From NCBI GenBank assembly GCA_025938935.1, contig JAPCWB010000001.1, positions 1,860,001 to 1,924,000 of the forward strand: a stretch of 64,000 nucleotides of DNA. Reading direction: 5' to 3'. This DNA comes from Novosphingobium sp. MW5. Lineage in GTDB: Bacteria > Pseudomonadota > Alphaproteobacteria > Sphingomonadales > Sphingomonadaceae. Below the pieces are notes generated by a model that made no database searches, was not told where the DNA came from, and saw only the letters and a list, made by a program, of their open reading frames with translations. The first letter of the stretch is position 1, and each line of letters starts with the position of its first letter. Below, piece by piece: positions 44,779 through 53,152 of this stretch. Position numbers and translations under genes: made by a program.

Positions 44779-46758
44779 ATGGCTACCTTCAAGCACCTGT
44801 TCAGCCCGTTCAAGATTGGCGCGCTGGAACTTCGCAACCGCGTTTTCATGTCACCGCATGGCATGGTCGGGCTTGGCATCGGCACCGATGCGCAGGTTGG
44901 CTATTTCGAGGCACGCGCCAAAGGCGGTTGCGGTTTCATGGTCATCGCCAGCTGTCAGGTGGTTCCCGCGCCGCAAGTGCCGCCGGGATGGTTCATTGAA
45001 GCCTATAATCGCGATCATATCCCGGCGATCCGGCGCATCGTTGATGCCGTGCACGGCCATGACAGCAAGATTGTCGTCCAGGGCGTTTGGATGCAGGCCG
45101 ATCCTGCCACCGGCCAGGCGTCGGGCATGGCCCCGCATACTGTGCTCAGCGATAGTCAGCCGCGCTCGATGACTGTGGCCGAGATCCAGGCCCTGGTGGA
45201 AGCGCATGTCGTGGCGGCCTGCCATGCCGAAGAGGCCGGAGCGGATGGCTTCGAATTTCCCATCGGTGGCGGTGCAGGGCTGCAGAGTTTTACCTCGTCG
45301 CTCTACAACCACCGGACAGACGAATACGGCGGCAATCTGGATAACCGGATGCGCATGGTGATGGAAATCATCGAAGGCATCCGTGCGCGCTGCAAACCGG
45401 AATTCGTGCTGGGCCTTGCCGTCAATGCCGATGACACGACCCTCGGCGGAGAGGGGTTGAGCGAAGGGCTGGCGATCTGCAAACTGCTGTCGGACAGCGG
45501 CAAGGTTGATTGGCTGCGTATCACCGCCCGCGGTCAGAAGCCGCAGATGACGCACTTCCATTATCCATCGTCCTATCTCGGCGAGCAGGGCACCCATGTC
45601 TATGCCGCCACCGAGGTGAAGAAAGTGGTCAATATCCCGGTTGTCAGCGGTGGCCGCATTCTTGACGCCGCCCATGGCGACAAGCTTATCGACGATGGCA
45701 AGGTCGACATGATCTTTGTTGCCCGTTCGGTCATTGCGGATCCTGAATGGCCAAACAAATCACGCAACGGCCAAAACAGTGAAATTCGCGCCTGCATAGG
45801 CGATCTGGAAGGCTGCTTTTTGCGTTCTTGCATCGGTCATCCAGTGGGCTGCACAGTCAATCCGGAAATTGGCAGCGAGCATCTGCCGCCGCTGGCGCCA
45901 GCTGCGCGCATTAAGCGGGTAGTGATCGCCGGCGGCGGCCCTGCCGGAATGCAAGCGGCGCTCGTTGCTGCGCAGCGCGGCCATAGCGTTACCTTGCTGG
46001 AGAGGTCTGGTGTTCTGGGCGGCCATGTGACTTTGCAGGCGAAACTGCCCGGCCTTGAAGATCGCAGCGATATTATCCGCTGGCTGCAATTACAGTTGGG
46101 CAAACACGCGGTGAAGATCCGGCTCGACACCGAAGCCACGCCCGAACTGATCGCAGAGCTGGAGGCAGAAGCTGTCGTGATCGCCACCGGTGCAAATTAT
46201 GCCCGCAACGGCGTGAGCAAGAACCAGCTTGCCCCGGTGCCCGGCACAGACCTTGCCCATGTCCTGACTCCGGAAGATCTGCTGTTGGGCAATGCCCGCA
46301 CTGGTCAGCGCGTGGTCGTCTATGACAACACGTCCTACGAGGTTGGGCCGGGTATTGCTGAACTGTTGGCCGACCAGGGCAAGGAAGTAATTTTCGTTAC
46401 AGCCGATAGCGGTCTTGCCATGTCCGTGACCGAAATCGGGATCAACAAAGTGATCAGTAAGCGCTTGTTGCCCAAAGTGACTTTCATCCCGCAAACGGTG
46501 ATAACGGCAATTGATCCGGCGGATGTGACGCTGGTCCATGCTTATACAGGTGCCGCGACCGTGCTTGAGAATGTCGACAACACAATAGTCGTGACGTCAA
46601 AGCCGCCGAATGAATCGCTGTATCATGCGCTCATGGCATCCAGTCCCTGCAACGGCCTCGAAGTGCATTTGATAGGTGATGCAAGAGAGGCACGGTGGAG
46701 CACCTTTGCGACTGATGAGGCAATCAAGGATGGTAGGCGGATAGGTATGATCTTGTGA
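44779..46758 (+). CDS. OYE/2,4-dienoyl-CoA reductase-like flavoprotein with altered active site
   Basis: This 659-residue protein has an N-terminal FMN barrel (LFSPFKIGALELRNRV), an Fe-S segment and a C-terminal NAD(P)/FAD domain (VIAGGGPAGMQAAL near 383), the layout of bacterial 2,4-dienoyl-CoA reductases. Two key regions differ. The substrate motif usually HGAHGY is FPIGGGAGLQ. In the Fe-S segment the second of the usual four cysteines is Asp: C339-I-G-D342, C346, C358, with an additional C351. It may reduce a different substrate, or bind a cluster with an unusual ligand. It ends the TetR unit. Confidence 0.82.
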   Translation: MATFKHLFSPFKIGALELRNRVFMSPHGMVGLGIGTDAQVGYFEARAKGGCGFMVIASCQVVPAPQVPPGWFIEAYNRDHIPAIRRIVDAVHGHDSKIVVQGVWMQADPATGQASGMAPHTVLSDSQPRSMTVAEIQALVEAHVVAACHAEEAGADGFEFPIGGGAGLQSFTSSLYNHRTDEYGGNLDNRMRMVMEIIEGIRARCKPEFVLGLAVNADDTTLGGEGLSEGLAICKLLSDSGKVDWLRITARGQKPQMTHFHYPSSYLGEQGTHVYAATEVKKVVNIPVVSGGRILDAAHGDKLIDDGKVDMIFVARSVIADPEWPNKSRNGQNSEIRACIGDLEGCFLRSCIGHPVGCTVNPEIGSEHLPPLAPAARIKRVVIAGGGPAGMQAALVAAQRGHSVTLLERSGVLGGHVTLQAKLPGLEDRSDIIRWLQLQLGKHAVKIRLDTEATPELIAELEAEAVVIATGANYARNGVSKNQLAPVPGTDLAHVLTPEDLLLGNARTGQRVVVYDNTSYEVGPGIAELLADQGKEVIFVTADSGLAMSVTEIGINKVISKRLLPKVTFIPQTVITAIDPADVTLVHAYTGAATVLENVDNTIVVTSKPPNESLYHALMASSPCNGLEVHLIGDAREARWSTFATDEAIKDGRRIGMIL

Positions 46759-46832
46759 CAAATAATTGATAAAAAGACCATAATATCAATAACTAAATCC
46801 ACTAGAAAAATTATTCACATCAAAAAACAGGC
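46759..46832. other. AT-rich spacer with inverted repeat
   Basis: This stretch is mostly A and T, in strong contrast with the GC-rich surroundings. It contains an inverted repeat, ATTGATA (46765-46771) and TATCAAT (46784-46790). It lies between the OYE-like gene and the operator in front of the TonB receptor. It may be a terminator for the first gene, an UP-element-like promoter sequence for the receptor, or a remnant of foreign DNA. Confidence 0.5.
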
Positions 46833-46848
46833 CCTGCCGATAGATAGG
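46833..46848. promoter_or_regulatory. Island operator, copy 10 (TonB receptor promoter)
   Basis: CCTGCC-GATA-GATAGG matches the island repeat. It is 134 nt upstream of the receptor ATG, further than the other copies. The flanking GTGTGAA also follows copy 11 at 51857. Confidence 0.72.
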
Positions 46849-46982
46849 TGTGAAGGGGCATAGTCAGGACCAGCTACCGATCCAGCAGTGAAGCCATGCG
46901 CAGAAGCGCGGGAACAAGCTGCGCCGGATCAGCCAAGGCAAAGCCAATTTTGCTTGGCAGGACTTACTCGGGAGGGAACTGA

Positions 46983-49538
46983 ATGGACATTCTTCGTAGC
47001 CGCAGCAAACTGCTTGCCACCACCGTTCTTTCGATCGGACTGTTAGGGAGCGCGCCTGCGTATGCCCAGGCCGCACCAGCACCGCAGGCTGCACAAGCCG
47101 AAGATGATCAGAGCGGAATTGCCGACATTGTCGTCACGGCCCGTAAGTCTTCGGAAAACCTGCAGTCAGTTCCGGTGTCTGTAACTGCACTTAGCGCTGA
47201 GGTGCTTGAGAGCAAGCAGGTATTTGAGGTGACCGATCTTGCTCGCACCGCGCCGAGCCTGACCATCAGCACGGGCGGCACTGGCCCGGCGTCTATCGTC
47301 TACCTCGCTATTCGCGGCCAGGCACAGAACAGCCCGAACTCGCTGTCTGACTCCTCTGTCGGCATCTATGTCGATGGTGTCTATGTCGCGCGCCCGATGG
47401 TCGGCAACCTCGGTTTCCTTGACGCTGCAAGTGCTGAAGTCCTGCGCGGCCCTCAGGGCACGTTGTTCGGTCGCAACACGACTGGTGGCGCGCTGAACCT
47501 GACGTCCAATCAGCCCAAGAATATCCTTGAGGGCAGTCTCAAGGTCGGGGCCGGCAACTATGACCAGCGCATGGTCGAAGGCATACTCAATGTTCCGTTG
47601 GGTGAAGAGCTGGCCGTGCGTTTTGCCGGTCGCTATAGCGAGCATTCGGGGTATTTCCGCAATCCCATCGCCGGCTATCCCCAGGGCAGCGTGAATGGTG
47701 AATATGTCGCCCGCGCAACCCTTAAGTGGGAGCCTGCTGCTCTGCCCATCAAGCTGACCATCACTGGCGAATATGTGGATTACAAGGACAATGGTAACGC
47801 CACCGCCGTTGCTGCCATCAATCCTGCAGTCCTTACGCAGGCCAGCAATGGTGCCTATATCAACTCCGAATTTGCTTCCTTTGTAACTGCGGCTCAGTTG
47901 CCAGCGTTCACAGCAGCGAATTCCAAATGGACAGATACCTTCTCTGGACCGCGTACCGGCGATCCTCAGATTGACCGTCTGCACAATACAAACCGGGTGA
48001 AGTCCACCGCGGCTACATTTGAATGGGATCTGGGGGGCGCCAATCTCAAGTCGATCACCGCCTATCGCACCTCGTTCACCGAGGACAGCCTCGATCTGCA
48101 GGGCGTTCCTTCGACAGCGGTTGCCGGTAGCCCGCCGATCGCCTTTGCCCAAGGGTGCCTTGCTAACGTGCCGTCGCTGGTTGCTGCCTGCACGGGCGCC
48201 TTCACTGCTAACTACGCCGTGGTCATTCCAGCTGCTTTCGGCCCTTATGTCCCAGGCCTGGTTGACGCGCGTTCAGCCTTCGTCAGCACATACAATCAGG
48301 AACAGTTCAGCCAGGAGCTTCAGCTTTCCGGCAAGAGCGGCAACCTGGATTGGCAGACCGGGGTTTACTACTTCGTTGAAACCGGTGACGAGCAGTCTCG
48401 CTCATGGGTCTTCGGCGGACTTGCCCGGGCGCGTACGCTGAGTGACTTCAAATCCAGCTCATTCGGTGCCTTTGCGCAGCTTAATTACCATCTCACTGAT
48501 GCCATTCGGATCACCGGCGGATTGCGCTATACTTGGGACAAGCGCAGCATTGATCGGCACAGCACCAACGATTGGTCGCTGCCTGACAATCTTGAGAAGT
48601 GCACGGTTGGCGCAAACATCGGGCTCACGGCTGCTGTCGCACCTTGCACAGCGGCAAACAGTGCCAGCTTCAAGTACCCGGCATGGACCTTCGGCATTGA
48701 CTACCGTGTCAACGATCAGTTGTTCCTCTATGCAAAGACCAGCGGCGCATCGATGTCGGGCGGTTTCAACTCGCGAACCGTCCCCGCGCCGTTCACTCAG
48801 CAGTTCCAGCCTGAAACTGTGCGCGATATCGAAGTCGGCCTGAAGGGCGATTTCCTTGATCGCCGCCTGCGTACCAACCTTTCGGTCTTCACTTCGTGGC
48901 AGGGCAACGTCCAGCGCATCGTCAACGCGCTGGTCGGAACGAGCCTCACGCAGTTTGTCACCAATGCGGGCAAGGTCCGCGCCAGCGGTGGTGAAATCGA
49001 GGTGACGGCCATTCCCTGGACGGGTATGGAACTGACGGGCAGCGCAGCCTATCTCGATGCCAAATATGTTGCCGGCAGCCGCTTCGAAAATCAGGGTACT
49101 GCTGCGGCACCGATCCTGGTCGATCGTTCGGGCGAACCGGTTACGCAGGCACCGAAGTGGACGTTGAATTTTGGTGCCACGCAGAAGGTGCCGACGTCGT
49201 TTGGCGAGATGTCTTTCCACCTCGACTATGCCTATACGACTGAAAAGGCGATGGATGCGTTTACTACCAAATCCATCGCACAGGGCGGTACGCAGGCCAA
49301 CATCGATGCGGTTGCAATTGCCAACCGGGCTTCGATTATCAAGGGCTATGGCCTGCTCAATGGCCGCATTACGTTCAATCTCGAGAACCCGAAGATTGAG
49401 CTTGCGATCTGGGGCCGTAACCTGGCCAACAAGGCATGGTTCACCAACGTGTTCAATAACTACACCGGGCTCGGTGCCACGGTGCAGTTCCAGGGTGCCC
49501 CGCGCACCTTCGGCGCAACGCTTGGTTACAAGTTCTGA
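46983..49538 (+). CDS. TonB-dependent receptor
   Basis: This 851-residue outer-membrane protein has a signal peptide (cleavage near AYAQA, residue 28), a TonB box DIVVTARK at about 48-55, a plug domain with SVGIYVDGVYVARP and EVLRGPQGTLFGRNTTGGALN, and a long beta-barrel ending in LGYKF. It imports a bulky compound across the outer membrane using TonB energy. In sphingomonads such receptors often serve catabolic islands, not just iron uptake, and the island operator in its promoter supports that here. GGGAGG precedes ATG 46983. A terminator follows at 49570. Confidence 0.93.
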   Translation: MDILRSRSKLLATTVLSIGLLGSAPAYAQAAPAPQAAQAEDDQSGIADIVVTARKSSENLQSVPVSVTALSAEVLESKQVFEVTDLARTAPSLTISTGGTGPASIVYLAIRGQAQNSPNSLSDSSVGIYVDGVYVARPMVGNLGFLDAASAEVLRGPQGTLFGRNTTGGALNLTSNQPKNILEGSLKVGAGNYDQRMVEGILNVPLGEELAVRFAGRYSEHSGYFRNPIAGYPQGSVNGEYVARATLKWEPAALPIKLTITGEYVDYKDNGNATAVAAINPAVLTQASNGAYINSEFASFVTAAQLPAFTAANSKWTDTFSGPRTGDPQIDRLHNTNRVKSTAATFEWDLGGANLKSITAYRTSFTEDSLDLQGVPSTAVAGSPPIAFAQGCLANVPSLVAACTGAFTANYAVVIPAAFGPYVPGLVDARSAFVSTYNQEQFSQELQLSGKSGNLDWQTGVYYFVETGDEQSRSWVFGGLARARTLSDFKSSSFGAFAQLNYHLTDAIRITGGLRYTWDKRSIDRHSTNDWSLPDNLEKCTVGANIGLTAAVAPCTAANSASFKYPAWTFGIDYRVNDQLFLYAKTSGASMSGGFNSRTVPAPFTQQFQPETVRDIEVGLKGDFLDRRLRTNLSVFTSWQGNVQRIVNALVGTSLTQFVTNAGKVRASGGEIEVTAIPWTGMELTGSAAYLDAKYVAGSRFENQGTAAAPILVDRSGEPVTQAPKWTLNFGATQKVPTSFGEMSFHLDYAYTTEKAMDAFTTKSIAQGGTQANIDAVAIANRASIIKGYGLLNGRITFNLENPKIELAIWGRNLANKAWFTNVFNNYTGLGATVQFQGAPRTFGATLGYKF

Positions 49539-49569
49539 TAAGCTAGACGTCAGACTTGCAGGCAAAGGG

Positions 49570-49604
49570 ATGGCCGCTCCGGATCTGGGGCGGTCATTCT
49601 TTTT
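49570..49604 (+). terminator. Rho-independent terminator after the TonB receptor
   Basis: ATGGCCGCTCC (49570-49580) pairs with GGGGCGGTCAT (49587-49597), with G-T wobbles, around a six-base loop. A T-rich tract (49598-49604) follows. It separates the receptor from the racemase gene. Confidence 0.7.
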
Positions 49605-49690
49605 CGGCATAGGACTCGCAGGTTGAACGGTATTGCTTGCACGCTGTTCTGGTCATGCAAAACGTTCATGAATTGATCTGGAGACTATCC

Positions 49691-50779
49691 ATGCCGACAG
49701 GCCCCTTATCCGGAATTCGTCTCATCGAAATGGATGCGATTGGTCCGGTGCCACTGTGCGGTATGATCCTATCGGGCCTTGGCGCAGAGATCGTGCGAAT
49801 CTGCCGGCCCGGAGGGCAGCAGGCCTGGAGCGATGTGGGCGATGCCGTCTTGTTGCGTGGCCGCACAAATGTTTCGCTCAACCTGAAATCAGAGGAAGAT
49901 CGGGCGCTTCTGCTTGACCTTGTCGATCGGGCTGACGGAATCATCGAAGGGGCACGGCCCGGTGTGATGGAGCGGCTGGGCCTTGGACCTGATGAGTGCC
50001 TCGCCCGCAATCCCCGTCTGGTCTATGGCAGGGCGACCGGCTGGGGGCAGCAAGGACCGTTGCGGCTGACTGCCGGACATGACATTAATTACATCGCGAT
50101 GACCGGCGCATTGCACGCAATTGCCCAGGCAGGTCAGCCGCCCACCGTGCCGCTCAATCTGGTTGGGGATTATGCTGGCGGCACCATGTTTCTGGCACTG
50201 GGGATGGTTTCGGCCATCCTTTCAGCCAAGACGACGGGCAAGGGCCAGGTGGTCGATGTGGCGATGGTCGATGGCGTGGCGAACTTGCTGAGCTTGTTCC
50301 ATGCATTCATCGCCACGGGCCTTTGGCAGGACCGGCCAGCCGCCAATCTGCTGGATGGTTCCGCGCCATTCTATCGCTGCTATACCTGCAAGGACGGAGG
50401 CCATGTTGCTGTCGGCGCGCTAGAGCCGCAGTTCTTTGCGCAGCTGCTGGCTGGTCTCGAAATTCCCGCCGATAGCTATGACCAGAACGATCAGACGCAG
50501 TGGCCCGCAATGATTGCTCAGTTTACCGAAATCTTCCTGTCGCGACCTCGGGACGAATGGGAAGCCGTGTTTGCCGGAACCGACGCCTGTGTCTCGCCAG
50601 TCCTGTCCATGTGCGAAGCCATGGAGCATCCGGCAAATGTATCACGGCAGGTCTTTGTCACCCACGCCGGTGTCATGCAGTCCGTGCCAGCGCCAAGGTT
50701 CTCTGGAACCCCCGGCCAGATCAATGACAGTTCAAGCATGACCGCGCCTGATGTTCTCACAGCTTGGCAGCAAGGCTGA
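49691..50779 (+). CDS. Alpha-methylacyl-CoA racemase (CaiB/family III CoA-transferase fold)
   Basis: This 362-residue protein matches alpha-methylacyl-CoA racemases, not CoA-transferases. The catalytic residues of the bacterial enzyme are all in place: H130 in TAGHDINYIAM, D160 in LVGDYAGG and E245 in AVGALEPQFF. It epimerises the 2-methyl centre of an acyl-CoA so that beta-oxidation can go on, a step typical of isoprenoid and sterol side chains. ATG 49691 has GGAG seven bases upstream. The island operator was not found just in front, so it may read through from the receptor promoter or have its own. Confidence 0.9.
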   Translation: MPTGPLSGIRLIEMDAIGPVPLCGMILSGLGAEIVRICRPGGQQAWSDVGDAVLLRGRTNVSLNLKSEEDRALLLDLVDRADGIIEGARPGVMERLGLGPDECLARNPRLVYGRATGWGQQGPLRLTAGHDINYIAMTGALHAIAQAGQPPTVPLNLVGDYAGGTMFLALGMVSAILSAKTTGKGQVVDVAMVDGVANLLSLFHAFIATGLWQDRPAANLLDGSAPFYRCYTCKDGGHVAVGALEPQFFAQLLAGLEIPADSYDQNDQTQWPAMIAQFTEIFLSRPRDEWEAVFAGTDACVSPVLSMCEAMEHPANVSRQVFVTHAGVMQSVPAPRFSGTPGQINDSSSMTAPDVLTAWQQG

Positions 50780-50794
50780 TTTCGCGCTCGCCTG

Positions 50795-51790
50795 TCAGAG
50801 CCTGATGATCCGCTTGCCCAGATTTTCCCCGCGGTAGAGCCCCGCCAAAGCGTCAAGGCAGGATTCCAGCCCATCGGTCACGTCTTCGGCATAGTGCAAT
50901 TTCCCCTCGCGGACCCAAGCCGTAAGGGTTTCTATGGCGCTGTCCCACAGGTCGAAATGGTTCAGCACGACGAAGCCCTGCATTCTGGCAGACTTGACCA
51001 GGAGATGGCGCTCCACACGCGGTCCGCTGGGCCAAGGATCCCATTGTGCGATGGCGGCGGTACCACAAACCACAACGCGCGCCCCTTGGGCCAGACGTGG
51101 ATAGACCGTGTCGCTGATCATGCCAGCAGTGTTGTCGAAGTAGACATTCACGCCATTCGGACAGGCAGCATCCAGCGCCTCGCCCAGGCCATCAGCCTTA
51201 TAGTCCAGTGCATGGTCATAACCGAACAGATCCCGGCATTGCGCCGCTTTGACCGGGCCGCCAGAAATTCCGACCGTTGTGCACCCCAGTATGCGGGCGA
51301 TCTGGCCGACGGCTGAGCCGACTGATCCGGCTGCGGTGGAAACCACGACAGTATCGCCCCGCTTCGGTTCGCCTGCCAGTGTCAGGCCAAGCAAGGCAGT
51401 GACGCCATTGATGCCGAGCACTCCTAGCGCCAGCGACGCGGGCAAGTCTGTCTGATCGATCCTGCGGACTATGGCCTTCGCGGTGACCGTGGCGAAGGTC
51501 TGCCAGCCGAACCACCCGGTGACAATCTGTCCGACGGGCCAGCCGGCATCGGTGCTTTCGACGATTTGCCCCACGGCGAGTGATTTCATGACCGCGCCAA
51601 TTGCAACCGGCTCGGCATAATTGTTTGCATCGGCAATCCACCCGCGCATGGCCGGCTCCACCGACAGAAACCGGTTGGCAATGCGGATTTCGCCCGGGGC
51701 AAGCGGGTTGAGCGGCCTGTCCACTACCTGGAAATTTTGGGCTTGTGCGATGCCTGTCGGCCTCGAAACCAGGATTACCTGACGGTTCAC
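50795..51790 (-). CDS. NADP-dependent MDR oxidoreductase (prostaglandin/alkenal reductase type)
   Basis: This 331-residue medium-chain dehydrogenase/reductase lacks zinc ligands and has the NADP motif STAAGSVGSAVGQIA (about 152-166) and YFDNTAGMISD. These are typical of the leukotriene B4/prostaglandin reductase branch (YncB/CurA-like). It probably reduces an enone or enal double bond. The start is GTG 51790, with AGGAG six bases upstream, making the protein begin VNRQVILVSRP as in the family. It is a single-gene unit, and the operator at 51842 lies 51 nt upstream. Confidence 0.88.
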   Translation of the reverse strand: MNRQVILVSRPTGIAQAQNFQVVDRPLNPLAPGEIRIANRFLSVEPAMRGWIADANNYAEPVAIGAVMKSLAVGQIVESTDAGWPVGQIVTGWFGWQTFATVTAKAIVRRIDQTDLPASLALGVLGINGVTALLGLTLAGEPKRGDTVVVSTAAGSVGSAVGQIARILGCTTVGISGGPVKAAQCRDLFGYDHALDYKADGLGEALDAACPNGVNVYFDNTAGMISDTVYPRLAQGARVVVCGTAAIAQWDPWPSGPRVERHLLVKSARMQGFVVLNHFDLWDSAIETLTAWVREGKLHYAEDVTDGLESCLDALAGLYRGENLGKRIIRL

Positions 51791-51841
51791 GGGAAGCTCC
51801 TGAGTGTTGCGCCTAGTAAAGCCATGGCCATTCCGCGCCGT

Positions 51842-51857
51842 CCTATCGCAGGGTAGG
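51842..51857. promoter_or_regulatory. Island operator, copy 11 (divergent MDR / thiolase promoter)
   Basis: CCTATC-GCAG-GGTAGG matches the island repeat. It is 51 nt from the GTG of the MDR gene and 84 nt from the thiolase ATG. The spacing supports both start choices. Confidence 0.77.
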
Positions 51858-51941
51858 TGTGAAAAGCAGGCTGGGCCAGAAAGGGAAGGCGTAAATGCCA
51901 GACTTTCTCTGGCTCGCCCGGAATCCAGGAGAAGCCCGAAA

Positions 51942-53148
51942 ATGCGCGATGTTTTCATCTACGACCATGTCCGCACCCCGCGGGGACGCGGCCGGCCCGA
52001 TGGTTCGTTGCACGAAATCCCCGCAATCCAGCTGGTCACCCAGTTGCTGGAAGCGGTGCGGGATCGCAATGACCTTGATACGGCCCTGTTAGACGATGTG
52101 GTGATTGGCTGTGCCCAGCCAGTTGGCGAACAGGGCGGGGTTCTGGCTCGCGGCGCGGTGCTCAATGCCGGATATGCCGATACAGTGGGCGGTCAACAGG
52201 TCCACCGGTTCTGCGGATCGGGGCTTGAAGCCGTGAACAACGTTGCCGGCCAAGTGGCCTCGGGCATGGCCATGGCGGGTATCGGCGGCGGCGTCGATCT
52301 CGATGAGTCGTACGATCATGGGGTATGACAGCGGCGCCTGGGCCGCCGATCCCAGCGTGGCGCTGCACAATTATTACACGCCGCAGGGGATCGGCGCCGA
52401 TCTCATCGCCACGCTCGAAGGCTATAGTCGTACAGACGTCGATAGCTATGCGGCCGAAAGCCAGCGCCGCGCTGCGGTCGCTTGGGACGAAGGCCGGTTT
52501 TCGCGCTCAATCGTACCTGTGCGTGACGTCATGGGCGAGATCGTGCTCGACAATGATGAATTCCGCCGCCCTTCCACTACGGTGGAATCGCTCGGTGCGC
52601 TCAAGCCGGCCTTTGCCGGGATGGCCGCGATGGGTTTTGGCCGCGTGGTGCGCGAACGCTATCCGCAAGTGGAGGAAATCAACCATGTCCACACCGGCGG
52701 CAATTCCAGCGGCATCGTTGATGGTTCGGGCGTCGTCCTGCTGGGCAATGCCGAGTTCGGCAAGGCAACCGGGCTGAAGCCGCGCGCGCGGATGCGCTCC
52801 TGGGCGTCGATCGGGTCTGAACAGACGATCATGCTCACCGCTCCGGTGGCCGTCGCGCAAAAGGCACTGAGGAACGCGGGAATGACCGCCGACCAGATCG
52901 ACCTTTGGGAATTGAACGAGGCATTCGCCAGTGTTGTCCTGCGCTTCATGAGCCACATGGAAATCGAACACGACAGGATCAACGTCAACGGCGGTGCGAT
53001 TGCCATGGGCCATCCGCTGGGGGCAACCGGCGCAATGATCCTGGGCACAGTGCTCGACGAGCTGGAGCGCCGCGACCTCAATACTGCCATGACCTTGCTG
53101 TGCGTCGGCAACGGCATGGGCACTGCTGCCATCATTGAACGGGTCTGA
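51942..53148 (+). pseudogene. Acetyl-CoA acetyltransferase (thiolase), frameshifted
   Basis: This is a thiolase of about 402 residues once one base is removed. The first frame (51942-52328) has MRDVFIYDHVRTP and the nucleophile Cys in HRFCGSGLEAVNN. The second frame continues from MSRTIMGYDSGAWAADP to the catalytic NGGAIAMGHPLGATGA and CVGNGMG. Removing one base near 52297-52299 restores VD-SMSRT, the expected family sequence. With FadJ and the acyl-CoA dehydrogenase downstream it would complete beta-oxidation. The lesion leaves both halves well conserved, so a base-calling error is likely. AGGAG lies ten bases before ATG 51942. Confidence 0.82.
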
Positions 53149-53152
53149 TACG

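Noticed and set aside
52285..52330. Programmed ribosomal frameshift in the thiolase
   Set aside because: There is no slippery heptamer or obvious stimulating structure, and other single-base lesions in the window point to sequence error.
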